Of a stretch of DNA of 60,520 nucleotides, positions 24,524-33,674 are shown piece after piece. Within the stretch, counting starts at the first letter, position 1. Each line of letters begins with the position of its first letter. Origin of the DNA: Streptosporangiaceae bacterium. GTDB lineage: Bacteria > Actinomycetota > Actinomycetes > Streptosporangiales > Streptosporangiaceae. The translations under genes and the position numbers were made by a program. The stretch covers positions 1 through 60,520 of the forward strand of contig JAFARZ010000130.1 of the NCBI GenBank assembly GCA_019245115.1, written 5' to 3'. Below the pieces are notes generated by a model. It made no database searches. It saw only the letters and a list, made by a program, of their open reading frames with translations, and was not told where the DNA came from.

Positions 24524-24931
24524 ATGAGCGAACAAACCCAGCGTTCGGCGCGGGAACTGACGGCGCGTGAGCTGACGACGCAGCTAGGCGAGCAGGTTTC
24601 CCGGCTGATGCGCGAGGAGATCGCCCTCGCCCGGGCGGAGATGTTCGCCAATGCCCGGCAGGCCATGATGGGCGGCGGGCTGTTCGGCGGTGCCGCGCTG
24701 GCGGGCCATACCGCATGGCTCGTGCTGGCGGCCGCCGCCATCGCCGGCATCGCGGTCGTGCTGCCGGTCTGGGCCGCGGCCCTCATCATCGGCGGGGTGC
24801 TGGTCGTCATCGCTGGCGTGCTGGCGATGCTGGGGCGGCAGCGGTTCAAGCGCGGCGTGCCCCCGCTGCGGATGACGACCGACACCATCCGTGAGGACGT
24901 CGGCGAGATCGCGGGCAAGGTGCGGCGATGA
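24524..24931 (+). CDS. Actinobacterial holin-like (phage holin superfamily III) membrane protein
   Basis: 135 aa, ATG at 24524 with GGAGG nine bases upstream. An N-terminal amphipathic helix (LGEQVSRLMREEIALARAEM) precedes two transmembrane helices (residues 55-105) and a basic C-terminus. This is the usual layout of the small envelope proteins annotated as putative Actinobacterial Holin-X. The gene overlaps the next by four bases. The pair occurs widely in actinobacteria and no lytic role is shown, so function is unknown. Confidence 0.8.
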   Translation: MSEQTQRSARELTARELTTQLGEQVSRLMREEIALARAEMFANARQAMMGGGLFGGAALAGHTAWLVLAAAAIAGIAVVLPVWAAALIIGGVLVVIAGVLAMLGRQRFKRGVPPLRMTTDTIREDVGEIAGKVRR

Positions 24932-25266
24932 TCGGCGAGCACGGCGCCTCCGCCGAGGAGCAGGCCGAGCTACAGGCCCTGCGCGACGCGGCCAACGAGA
25001 CGGCGCACGAAGCCGCTGAGACACTGGGCGCGCTCACCGACAAGCTCGCCGGGGCGGCCAGACCCGGGCAGATCGTCCGCAACCGGGTCACCGCCGCCAG
25101 GCGCCGGGCGGCCGAGAGCACCCGCCACACCATGCACCAGGCCAGCGGGCGGGCCCGGGCGATGACGAACACGACGTCGGGCCGGGTCGCCCTGGCCGGC
25201 GTGCCAACGGCGGTGCTCGCCCTGGCCGCGGCGCTCGTGCTGCTGCGCCGCCGTCGCCGCCGCTAG
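24928..25266 (+). CDS. DUF3618-like protein with C-terminal membrane anchor
   Basis: 112 aa. An acidic, Ala-rich helical N-terminus (ETAHEAAETLGALTDKLAG) is followed by a basic middle (RNRVTAARRRAAEST), one transmembrane helix (VPTAVLALAAALVLL), and a poly-Arg end. It pairs with the holin-like protein in front, to which it is coupled by an ATGA overlap. The poly-Arg tail after the helix implies a cytoplasmic C-terminus. Function unknown. An envelope role is inferred from topology and pairing. Confidence 0.75.
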   Translation: MIGEHGASAEEQAELQALRDAANETAHEAAETLGALTDKLAGAARPGQIVRNRVTAARRRAAESTRHTMHQASGRARAMTNTTSGRVALAGVPTAVLALAAALVLLRRRRRR

Positions 25267-25305
25267 CCGCGTTTACCTGGCCCGGCCAAGGGCAGTCCGC
25301 AAGCC

Positions 25306-25941
25306 ATGCCGTTCCGCAACCAGTTCGCGTGGCTGTTCGGCCAGAACACGACGATCGCGTGGGTGGTGTTCGGGCTGGTCTGCTTCACCCTGCTGGTCGC
25401 GATCGCGCTGAGCTGGTGGCGGCGGCGCCGCGGCCGGCCCGCGTCTGACAAGGCCGAGTCCAACCGGCTCGAGCTGGGCTACGTGGCCGCGCTGACCGGC
25501 ATGGTGGTGTTCCTGGTGATATCCAGCTTCGCGGCGAATGGCAAGGAGTCGGCTGATCCGCCGGTCACCTACCGGGTACAGGTCACCGGGTACCAGTGGT
25601 GCTGGCGGTTCAGTTACCTGGGGACGCCGCTGGCGGTCAGCGGCCAGTGCGGGGGAGCGCAGTTGCCGGTGCTGGTGCTGCCGGCCGGGCAGCCGGTGGA
25701 GTTGCAGGTCACCTCGTCGGATGTGGTGCACGCGTTCTGGGTGCCTTATCTGAGGTACAAGACCTATGCGTATCCGGGGCACGTGAACAAATTCACCGTC
25801 ACCATGCCGGGAACCGGGAAGTGGATCGGCCGGTGCGCGCAGTTGTGCGGGGTCTACCACTACGAGATGGATTTCTGGCTCCAGGTCGTCTCGCCCGCTC
25901 AGTTCAGCCAGTTCCTGACGAACGGCGGCCACCTGCGATGA
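25306..25941 (+). CDS. ctaC: Cytochrome c oxidase subunit II
   Basis: 211 aa. Two transmembrane helices (about residues 17-38 and 58-77) precede the periplasmic-side cupredoxin domain. YQWCWRFSY is the aromatic electron-entry patch. CuA ligands are H142, C177, C181, H185 and M188 in CAQLCGVYHYEM. The Glu usually present between the cysteines is Gln179, but it binds through the backbone. No signal peptide or lipobox Cys is seen, and the N-terminus is short. The start at 25306 has only a weak ribosome-binding site. It overlaps ctaD by four bases. The chain carries no cytochrome c domain, so electrons must come from a separate c-type cytochrome. Confidence 0.9.
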   Translation: MPFRNQFAWLFGQNTTIAWVVFGLVCFTLLVAIALSWWRRRRGRPASDKAESNRLELGYVAALTGMVVFLVISSFAANGKESADPPVTYRVQVTGYQWCWRFSYLGTPLAVSGQCGGAQLPVLVLPAGQPVELQVTSSDVVHAFWVPYLRYKTYAYPGHVNKFTVTMPGTGKWIGRCAQLCGVYHYEMDFWLQVVSPAQFSQFLTNGGHLR

Positions 25942-27620
25942 CCGCCGAAGTAAAGGCGGCGGTCTACCCGCCCCCGGCGGAGGACGAGGGGCGGGACGGA
26001 CTGCTCGGCTGGCTGCTCACCATCGACCACAAGCGGATCGGCCTGCTGACCATCGGCACCGCGCTGCTCCTGTTCTTCTTCAACGGGGCGATCGCGCTGA
26101 CCATGCGGGCCCAGCTGGCCCAGCCAAATCAGGACATCCTGAGCCCGCAGGCGTACCTGCAGTTCATGACCATGCACGGCACGGGCATGATCGCGACCAC
26201 GATCACGCCGCTCGCCCTGGGGCTCGGGGTGTACCTGGTGCCGCTGCAGATCGGCGCGCCGCGGATCGCCGCACCTCGCACCACACTGCTGGGCTACTGG
26301 TTCTACGTGGCCGGCGCGATCATGCTCATCTGGGGTTTCCTGACACCGCAGGGCGCGCAGTCGGGCTGGTGGGGATACACGCCGCTGAGCAACAGCATGT
26401 ACACGCCGGGGCCGGGGCAGCCGCTGTGGGTGGCCGGGTTCTTCCTCGCCGCCACCGGGATGATCCTCCAGGGTGTCACCACGCTGTGGACCATCCTCAG
26501 ATTGCGCGCTCCTGGCGTCACCATGATGCGGATGCCGGTGTTCACCTGGGCGCAGCTGGTCACGGTCCTGATGGTGGTCGCCGCGTTCCCCGCGCTGCTG
26601 GCGGCGCTGCTGATCATCGTGATCCAGCGGTTCGACCCGGGGCTGGGCGCCAGCAACGCCTGGAACTTCGCCTACCAGGAGCTGTTCTGGTTCTACGGCC
26701 ATCCGGTGGTCTATGTCATGTTCTTCCCGTTCGTCGGCTGCGTCGCCGAAGCGCTGTCGACGTTCTCCGGCCGCCGGTTCTTCGGCTACCAGGGCACGGT
26801 CCTGTCGCTGCTGGTGTTCGCGACCGGGTCGATGGCGGTCTGGGGCCATCACCTGTTCGCCAGCGGGCAGGAGGTCAACGACTACTTCTCGCTGACCTCG
26901 ATCATGCTGACGATCCCGGCCGGCGTGGAGTACTTCGGGTTCCTCGGCACGATCCTCGGCGGCCGGCTGCGGTACACCACGTCGATGCTGTTCGCGCTGG
27001 CGTTCATCCCGCAGTTCCTGATCGGCGGCCTGACCGGCATCCTGGTCGCCAACCCGACCATCGACTACCAGGTCAACAACAGTTACTTCATCCTCGGCCA
27101 CTTCCACTACACGCTGCTGGCGGGTAGTTTCTTCGGCTTCATGGCCGGCTTCTACCTGTGGTTCCCCAAGGCCACCGGCGTCATGCTGCGCGAAGGGCTC
27201 GGCAAGCTGCACTTGGTCCTGCTCGTCATCGGGACCAACACCACGTTCATCCCGTTCTTCTTCCTCGGCATGAGAGGAATGCCGCGCTGGATGGCGACCT
27301 ACCCGTCCGGGGCGGGCTTCACCACGCTGAGCCTGATCTCCAGCATCGGCGCGGGCATCATCGGCCTGGCCATGCTGGTGCTGCTCTGGAACATCTATGT
27401 CTCGGCCCGGTTCAAGAAGCTGGCCCCGCCTGACCCCTGGCGGGGCCAGACCCTGGAATGGGCCACGTCCTCGCCGCCGCCGAGGTTCAACTTCAACCTG
27501 GCCTACCCGGTCCCGAAGGTGCGCGGGTACGCGCCCTTGTTCGACCTCCGCGAGCGAGCGCGTGGCGAGCAAGCACGTGGCGAGCAAGTACGCGCACAGC
27601 AGGCTGCCGAAGGCAGGTGA
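25938..27620 (+). CDS. ctaD: Heme-copper oxidase subunit I, divergent
   Basis: 560 aa, about 12 transmembrane helices. Heme and CuB ligands are present: H80 (low-spin heme, MHGTGM), H255-Pro with Tyr259, H304-H305, and H388/H390 in GHFHYTL. Two proton-channel signatures differ. HPEVY is HPVVY, so the D-channel Glu is Val257. The helix VIII pattern IPTGIKVF is IPAGVEYF, so the K-channel Lys position is Glu331. The C-terminal 25 residues are charged repeats (RGEQARGEQVR). It starts inside the ctaC stop (ATGA). It reduces O2 at the membrane and pairs with the adjacent ctaC. Confidence 0.9.
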   Translation: MTAEVKAAVYPPPAEDEGRDGLLGWLLTIDHKRIGLLTIGTALLLFFFNGAIALTMRAQLAQPNQDILSPQAYLQFMTMHGTGMIATTITPLALGLGVYLVPLQIGAPRIAAPRTTLLGYWFYVAGAIMLIWGFLTPQGAQSGWWGYTPLSNSMYTPGPGQPLWVAGFFLAATGMILQGVTTLWTILRLRAPGVTMMRMPVFTWAQLVTVLMVVAAFPALLAALLIIVIQRFDPGLGASNAWNFAYQELFWFYGHPVVYVMFFPFVGCVAEALSTFSGRRFFGYQGTVLSLLVFATGSMAVWGHHLFASGQEVNDYFSLTSIMLTIPAGVEYFGFLGTILGGRLRYTTSMLFALAFIPQFLIGGLTGILVANPTIDYQVNNSYFILGHFHYTLLAGSFFGFMAGFYLWFPKATGVMLREGLGKLHLVLLVIGTNTTFIPFFFLGMRGMPRWMATYPSGAGFTTLSLISSIGAGIIGLAMLVLLWNIYVSARFKKLAPPDPWRGQTLEWATSSPPPRFNFNLAYPVPKVRGYAPLFDLRERARGEQARGEQVRAQQAAEGR

Positions 27621-27625
27621 GTCAG

Positions 27626-27997
27626 ATGGAACGACGCTTTTCCGCGGCGTTCGTGGTCGCCCTGTGGGGCGTGCTCAACGCGGTGATGGCGGCCCTGCTG
27701 GCCGGTTTCATCGCGGCCGGCTACGGCGCGACCATGTTCGAGGTCTGGGTGTACGGGTCCGCCTCCGGGCTGGTGATCCTCATCGCCCTGGGCGTCTGGT
27801 GGGCCCGGCGGCGGTCGGGAACCCCGCTGGCCCGTGGCCTGCGCATCCCGGCCCGGCCCGCATCCGTCGTGCTGTTCGCACTCGCGGTCATGCTGGTCTG
27901 GCTCGGCCTCCCGTTCGGCATGTGGCTGCCGATACTCGCCGTGATCCCGCTGGGCGCCGCCCTGATGATGGAAATAAGCGCCCGCCGTCCCGGATAA
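27626..27997 (+). CDS. Small membrane protein downstream of ctaD
   Basis: 123 aa from the ATG at 27626, five bases past the ctaD stop. Four hydrophobic segments are visible (residues 8-30, 38-58, 78-95 and 97-115) with basic loops (WWARRRSG). The position suggests an oxidase accessory or subunit IV-like protein, but I see no family motif. It is probably co-transcribed with ctaC and ctaD. The ribosome-binding site is weak (GGTGAG). Confidence 0.75.
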   Translation: MERRFSAAFVVALWGVLNAVMAALLAGFIAAGYGATMFEVWVYGSASGLVILIALGVWWARRRSGTPLARGLRIPARPASVVLFALAVMLVWLGLPFGMWLPILAVIPLGAALMMEISARRPG

Positions 27998-28086
27998 CCC
28001 CCTGCCCAGCGGCGCCTGAACTCGCCGTCCCAGCGACGAATAACCCGGGCACGTATCCGGACATATCGGTATATGTACCTGGCATT

Positions 28087-28220
28087 TATGGAGGATAGGG
28101 GCCTCCTGGAAGAAAAGGCGCCGGAAAGAAGCGCCCTTTCTTCCGTGAGGCTCTTTTCTTCCGTGTCGTCCCGCGCAAGCTCCTTACGCATAACGTGCCA
28201 TATCCCGGCAAACCGGCGGA
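28087..28220 (+). repeat. Dispersed palindromic element, copy B
   Basis: About 134 bp matching copy C (39165-39322) in the same orientation and copy A (4886-5046) inverted. The core TGGAAGAAAAGGCGCC and the arms ending CTTTTCTTCCG are nearly identical. The right end CATATCCCGGCAAACCGGCGG is shared with copy C up to small changes. The left end seen in A and C (CATAGCGGAC) is not clear here. It lies between convergent genes and holds no supported coding sequence. Confidence 0.75.
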
Positions 28221-28261
28221 CACTAAAAGGGTGCCGGCGGGTTGAACCACCGCCGTTCGCG

Positions 28262-29896
28262 CTATTGGTCTGATTTCTGCTTGGCGGCGGGCCGGTCAGC
28301 ATCGGAGCTATCGCCATCGGGGTTCGCGCTGGGGGTTTCCAGGCGCGTCCGCGTGTAGAAGTGGTTGAGCCTGGCCCGGACCTGCTCGCTGACGCGGCGC
28401 GGGGTGGGTACCGGAACGAGGTGGCGCGGCGTCAGGGCGATGAGATCGGCCGGCTGCCTGGCTTCCATCCTCGCCTTCTCCTCGTCCGACACCGGGCGGG
28501 CCACCGGTATATAGGCGCCGTCCATCGCGGCGATTGCGTAGGTCTCTCCCCGGCGGAGCTTGCGCCGGTCGGCGCGCTGCAATGCCAGGCAGATGTGCCT
28601 GGTCACGAAGAAGCCGATCACGGGGAAGACGAAGAATCCAATCCGGAGCACCCAGACGAAGTCCTCAATGGGGAAATTGAGGTGGTACGCGATAACGTCG
28701 TCGGCGCCGGCTATCTGGATGTCGGCGCCCATGGCCATGATGGCGACACCCAGGCCGGTGCGCGACGGAGCGTTGCGGGGGCGGTCGAGCACCAGGTGAA
28801 TTCTCTTGTCGCCGGTGGCCCACTGTTCGACGAACGGATACACGCCCATGATGAGGAAGAACGCAAAGGGCACGAACGCGGCGGGCAGGAATACGTTCCA
28901 TACGAGCGTGTGGCCGCCTATGTTGCTGACCACGCCGGGCATCATGCGCAGCGTTCCTTCAAGGAACCCGAAATACCAGTCCGGCTGGGAATTGGACGAG
29001 ACGATGACTGGATCGTAGGGCCCGTACAGCCAGATCGGATTGATCTGGGCGGCGAACGCGAGCACGGTCAGCGTGCCGGCGACGATGAAGAACAGCGCGC
29101 TGGTCTTGGCCACGAAGATCGGGTATGTCGGATCGCCGACCTCTTTGTCGTCGCGTTGCTTCTTGCCCGGCCATTGCGTGTGTCCCTGATGCCACAAGAT
29201 CATCAGATGGGCGCTGACCAGCGCGATGAGTATGCCCGGAACGAGCAGCACGTGGAAGATGTACAGGCGCGGAATGAACTGATCGCCGGGATACTGGCCG
29301 CCGAAGACAAAGAACGAGATATAGGTCCCGACGACGGGAACGGAAAGCATGATGCCTTGCGCGATGCGGACTCCGGTGCCGGACAGCAGATCGTCGGGCA
29401 GGGAGTAACCGGCGAACCCTTCGATCGCGGCCAGCGCGAACATGGTGGTCCCGATCACCCAGTTGAGCTCGCGTGGCTTACGGAATGCGCCGGTGAAGAA
29501 CATCCGCAGCGCGTGAAGCGCGATGGAGGCCACGAACATCAGCGCGGCCCAGTGGTGGATCTGGCGCATCAGCAGGCCGCCGCGGATATCGAAGCTGATA
29601 TGCAGCGTGGACTGGTACGCCTCGCTCATCCTGACGCCGTGGAGCTTTATGTAGGAGCCGTGATAGATGACTTCGGTCATGCTCGGCTTGAAGAACAGGG
29701 TCAGGAAGGTGCCGGTCAGGATCAGGATGATGAAGGAGTACAGCGCCATCTCGCCGAGAAAGAACGACCAGTGATCCGGAAATGCCTTCCTCAGCGCTTT
29801 GCGGCCCCACTTGGCCGCGCCGAACCGGTCGTCGATGCTCCGCCCCGTCGCGTAAAGCGCCCGTTTAGCCCGGTGCTCGCCCCGGTATCCAGGCAT
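28262..29896 (-). CDS. qcrB: Cytochrome b subunit (QcrB-like), stand-alone
   Basis: 544 aa. The ATG at 29896 follows a GGAGGTGAT site. The cytochrome b/b6 core shows heme-binding His in the second and fourth helices (RQIHHWAALMFVASIALHALRMF and HVLLVPGILIALVSAHLM), GYSLPDD, and NPIWLYGPYDP with SQPDWYFGFLEG, the PEWY-like quinol site (here PDWY). A long soluble C-terminus follows the last helix. The Rieske (qcrA) and cytochrome c (qcrC) genes are absent on both sides, which is unusual. It may work with oxidase CtaCD next door or as a second copy elsewhere complemented. Confidence 0.88.
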   Translation of the reverse strand: MPGYRGEHRAKRALYATGRSIDDRFGAAKWGRKALRKAFPDHWSFFLGEMALYSFIILILTGTFLTLFFKPSMTEVIYHGSYIKLHGVRMSEAYQSTLHISFDIRGGLLMRQIHHWAALMFVASIALHALRMFFTGAFRKPRELNWVIGTTMFALAAIEGFAGYSLPDDLLSGTGVRIAQGIMLSVPVVGTYISFFVFGGQYPGDQFIPRLYIFHVLLVPGILIALVSAHLMILWHQGHTQWPGKKQRDDKEVGDPTYPIFVAKTSALFFIVAGTLTVLAFAAQINPIWLYGPYDPVIVSSNSQPDWYFGFLEGTLRMMPGVVSNIGGHTLVWNVFLPAAFVPFAFFLIMGVYPFVEQWATGDKRIHLVLDRPRNAPSRTGLGVAIMAMGADIQIAGADDVIAYHLNFPIEDFVWVLRIGFFVFPVIGFFVTRHICLALQRADRRKLRRGETYAIAAMDGAYIPVARPVSDEEKARMEARQPADLIALTPRHLVPVPTPRRVSEQVRARLNHFYTRTRLETPSANPDGDSSDADRPAAKQKSDQ

Positions 29897-30029
29897 CGAT
29901 CACCTCCGATTCGTGCTCGCGCGACTGCCCGGAACGCTTCACCCGAAACCTGTGTTTGAGGGGTGTGACCAGGGGTAGGCGCAATCCTCGCATCACGACA
30001 TAGTTTCGGTTTCGCGCGCGGAGGTGAGG

Positions 30030-30353
30030 GTGCCTACCACGGAGCAGGTCCGGAAGCTGCTCGGGGAGGGCATGGACTACGCGGCCGTCGGCCGCGAGCT
30101 GGGCATCCCGGCCGGGCAGGCGTACATGATCGCGACAGGCATACCCGCGGACGGCGGTGATTCGGTCCCCGAAGCGGAGGCCGGGCAGCGTCCCTACTTC
30201 CTGCCCAGCAGCCAGCACCTGAGCAGCCCGCCGCCGCACAACCCGACCAGCAAGGAATCGGTACGGAAGTGGATCGCGGCCAGGGTCGCGGCGGACGGGC
30301 AGATGCGGGCCGCCATGCGGGCCCGGACCGCGGGCGAAGAAGACGAAGAATAG
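30030..30353 (+). CDS. Small protein with N-terminal helix-turn-helix-like segment, fdh-associated
   Basis: 107 aa. The GTG at 30030 follows a GGAGGTGA site. Residues 3-40 read TTEQVRKLLGEGMDYAAVGRELGIPAGQAYMIATG, a plausible HTH of the type found in short DNA-binding proteins. The middle is Pro/Ser-rich (SSQHLSSPPPHNPTS) and the C-terminus is a charged helix (RKWIAARVAADGQMRAAMRAR). It lies 30 bp upstream of fdhA on the same strand. A regulatory or maturation role for formate dehydrogenase is inferred only from position. Confidence 0.7.
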   Translation: MPTTEQVRKLLGEGMDYAAVGRELGIPAGQAYMIATGIPADGGDSVPEAEAGQRPYFLPSSQHLSSPPPHNPTSKESVRKWIAARVAADGQMRAAMRARTAGEEDEE

Positions 30354-30383
30354 ACGCCGGCCTGCCGGAAAGGAGCAGACCCT

Positions 30384-33300
30384 ATGGGTGTGCGTACCTG
30401 GATAGATGCGTGGCCGGTGTACCGGCAGCTCCGGAGCATGGATCCGCTCGGCCGGGGGGCCGCGGCCAAGAGCCGCACCAGCTCCCGCCTGGCCGCGCGT
30501 ACCGGGACCGCGGACAAGGTGGTCAAGTCGGTCTGCCCGTACTGCGCGGTCGGCTGCGGCCAGAACGTCTACGTGTCCGGAGGACGAGGGGGGTCTGGGG
30601 GGACGCCTCCCCACAGAGAAAAGGTAACCCAGATCGAGGGAGACCCGGATTCGCCGGTCAGCCGCGGCCGGCTATGCCCGAAGGGCTCGGCCAGCCTCCA
30701 GCTCACCACGGGCAGCGCGCGCGAATACGAGGTGCTGTACCGCCGTCCGCACGGCACGGACTGGGAGCCACTGGCCCTGGACCAGGCGATGGACATGATC
30801 GCTGACCGGGTCATCGAGGCGCGCCGCCAGGGCTGGCGGTGGGAGTCGGACGGCAAGCGCACCCGGCACACCCTTGGCTTCGCCAGCCTCGGCGGGGCGA
30901 CCCTGGACAACGAAGAGAACTACCTGATCAAGAAGCTGTTCACCGCGCTGGGCGCGATCCAGATCGAGAATCAGGCGCGTATTTGACATTCCGCCACCGT
31001 CCCCAGTCTGGGGACTTCGTTCGGCCGCGGCGGCGCCACCACGTTCCAGCAGGACCTGCAGAACGCCGACTGCATCCTCATCGAGGGCTCGAACATGGCC
31101 GAGTGCCACCCGGTGGGGTTCCAGTGGGTGATGGAGGCCAAGGCGCGCGGCGCCACGGTGATCCACGTCGATCCGCGGTTCACCCGGACCAGCGCGCTCG
31201 CCGACCTGCACGTGCCGATCCGGGCGGGAGCGGACATCGCCTTCCTCGGCGGGATCATCAACTACGTCCTGGCCAACGATAAGTACTTCCGCGAGTACGT
31301 GGTCAATTTCACCAACGCCGCCACGATCATCAACGAGGACTTCGCCGACACCGAGGATCTGGATGGCCTGTTCTCGGGCTTCGATCCCGAGCACCGTACC
31401 TATGACACCCGCAGCTGGCAGTACGAGGGCACCGAGATGCAGGCCGCGTCCGGCGAGCGCGACGAGCTGTACGAAGACCGGGCCGGCATGGCCACGGTGC
31501 GCGAGGCCGGCCGGGGCGAGGCGCACGGCTCCGGCGGCGCGCACGTGGGTACGCCGCAAACGGACCCGAGCCTGGAGCATCCGCGATGCGTGTTCCAGAT
31601 CCTGAAGCGGCATTATGCCCGGTACACGCCGGAGATGGTGGCCGAGGTGACCGGCGTGCCGCCGGATCTGTTCACGAAGGTGTGCGAGCTGCTGACCGGG
31701 AACTCCGGGCGTGACCGGACCAGTGCCGTCGTCTACAGCGTCGGCTGGACCCAGCACACGGTCGGCGTGCAGTACATCCGCACGGCCGCCATCCTCCAGT
31801 CGCTGCTGGGCAACATCGGCCGCCCGGGCGGCGGGATCATGGCCTTGCGCGGGCACGCGTCGATTCAGGGGTCGACCGACATCCCGACGCTGTTCAACCT
31901 GCTGCCCGGCTACATCCCGATGCCGCACGCGCACGCCAACGAAAATCTTGACAGTTTCGTAGCGGCCGAAGGCACCGACAAGGGCTACTGGGCGGACATG
32001 CGGTCCTACCTGGTGAGCCTGCTCAAGGCGTGGTGGGGGCCGGCCGCGGTACCCGAGAACGACTTCTGCTTCGACTACCTGCCCAGGCTGACCGGCAGCC
32101 ACAGCACCTACGAGACCGTGATGGCCCAGCTCGCCGGAGATTGCCAGGGCTATTTCCTGATGGGCGAGAACCCGGCCGTCGGCTCCGCCAACGCCAAGCT
32201 GCAGCGGCTTGGCCTGGCCAGCCTGGACTGGCTGGTGGTGCGCGACTTCTCGTTGATCGAGTCCGCGACCTTCTGGAAGGACGGCCCGGAGATCGAGACC
32301 GGCGAGCTGCGCACCGCCGACATCGGCACCGAGGTGTTCTTCATGCCGGCCGCCGCCCACACCGAGAAGAGCGGCAGCTTCACCAACACCCAGCGGATGC
32401 TCCAGTGGCACCACCAGGCCGTCGAGCCGGCCGGCGCCGCGCGCAGCGAGCTGTGGTTCACCTACCATCTGGGCCGTCGCATAAGGGAGAAGCTGGCTCT
32501 GTCGACAGACGAGATGGACGCGCCGGTCCTGAACCTGACCTGGGACTATCCCACCGAGGGCGAGACGGCGGAGCCGGACGCCGAGGCGGTGCTGGCCGAG
32601 ATCAACGGCTGGGACGCCAACGGCGACCCGCTGGCGTCCTACGAGCAGCTCAACGAGGACGGCTCCACCGTCTGCGGCTGCTGGATCTACTGCGGCGTCT
32701 ACGCCGGCGGCGTCAACCAGGCGGCCCGCCGCAAGCCGGGCAAGGAGCAGAACTGGGTGGCGAACGAGTGGGGCTGGGCCTGGCCGGCGAACCGCCGGAT
32801 CATCTACAACCGCGCCTCCGCCGATCCCGAGGGCAGGCCGTGGAGCGAGCGCAAGGCGCTGGTCTGGTGGGACGAGGAAAACGGAAAATGGACCGGGCAT
32901 GACGTCCCGGACTTCACCGCGGACAAATCCCCCGCCTACCGGCCTTCGGAGGACGCGACTGGACCGGCGGCGCTGTCCGGGATCGATCCGTTCGTGATGC
33001 AGGCCGACGGCAAGGCCTGGCTGTACGTGCCGGCCGGCCTGCTCGACGGGCCGCTGCCCACGCACTACGAGCCGCAGGATTCGCCGTTCCGGAACCTGCT
33101 GTACGGCCAGCAGCGTAACCCTGTCCGGCAGGTACGGCCGTTCGCCCACCCGGACAACCGGTACCAGCCCAGCGACGGCGAGCCGGGAGCGGACGTCTTC
33201 CCGTACGTCGCCACCACGTACCGGCTGACCGAGCACCACACGGCGGGCGGGATGAGCCGCTGGCTGCCCTACCTGTCGGAGCTCCAGCCGGAGATGTTCT

Positions 33301-33674
33301 GCGAGGTGTCGCCGGAACTGGCCGCCGAGCGCGGGCTGGATCATTTCGGCTGGGCGACGATCGTCACCGCACGTAACGCGATCGAGGCCAGGGTGCTGGT
33401 GACGCCGCGGATGACGCCGCTGACCGTGCAGGGACGCCGGATCCATCAGGTCGGGATCCCGTACCACTGGGGCCCGAACGGTCTCAGCACCGGCGACCCC
33501 GCCAACGATCTCGTCGAGGTGAGCCTGGACCCGAACTCCCACATCCAGGAGACCAAGGCGTTCGCTTGCGACATCAGGCCGGGCCGGCGTCCGACCGGAC
33601 CTGCCCGTGTGGCGCTGGTGCGGGATTACCAGCGAAGAGCCGATATCAACGAACGTACGGGGGTGGACTTATGA
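30384..33674 (+). CDS. fdhA: Formate dehydrogenase catalytic subunit, selenoprotein
   Basis: 1096 residues if the in-frame TGA at 30984-30986 is read as selenocysteine (residue 201). The frame continues without a break: ENQARI-Sec-HSATVPSLGTSFGRGG, exactly the active-site context of FdnG/FdoG-type enzymes. The N-terminal [4Fe-4S] ligands are C51, C54, C58 and C98 (CPYCAVGC ... LCPKG). Downstream motifs include GSNMAECHPVGFQW and HVDPRFTRTSALAD for the molybdopterin cofactors. The enzyme oxidises formate to CO2. An extra Gly-rich stretch of about 15 residues (65-80) interrupts the strand after GCGQNVYV, where relatives have a short turn. Its DNA forms a GC hairpin. The tail overlaps fdhB by four bases. 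The host must make Sec (selA/B/C/D not in this window). Confidence 0.9.
30984..31015 (+). promoter_or_regulatory. UGA selenocysteine codon and candidate SECIS hairpin
   Basis: The UGA codon is followed, after 12 bases, by a perfect 8-bp inverted repeat GTCCCCAG / CTGGGGAC around one U (30999-31015). Bacterial SECIS elements lie immediately 3' of the UGA with a short apical loop containing GU, bound by SelB. The spacing and loop (AGUCU if the inner pair opens) fit this, though proof needs SelB binding or reporter data. Confidence 0.65.

Noticed and set aside
25899..27587. Minus-strand long frame opposite ctaD
   Set aside because: Mirror of ctaD with His/Arg/Gln-rich noise and no start signal.
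28073..28273. Short peptide encoded by the dispersed repeat
   Set aside because: Open frame with LLEEKAP-type residues in all copies, but both strands are open and it follows from palindrome structure; no ribosome-binding site.
30672..33542. A long minus-strand frame of about 956 codons opposite fdhA
   Set aside because: It is the codon-bias mirror of fdhA: no family pattern, low-complexity Arg/Gly/His content.
31095..33674. A separate second fdhA gene starting at an internal ATG
   Set aside because: It is in frame with the upstream part, and the intervening TGA is at the selenocysteine site.
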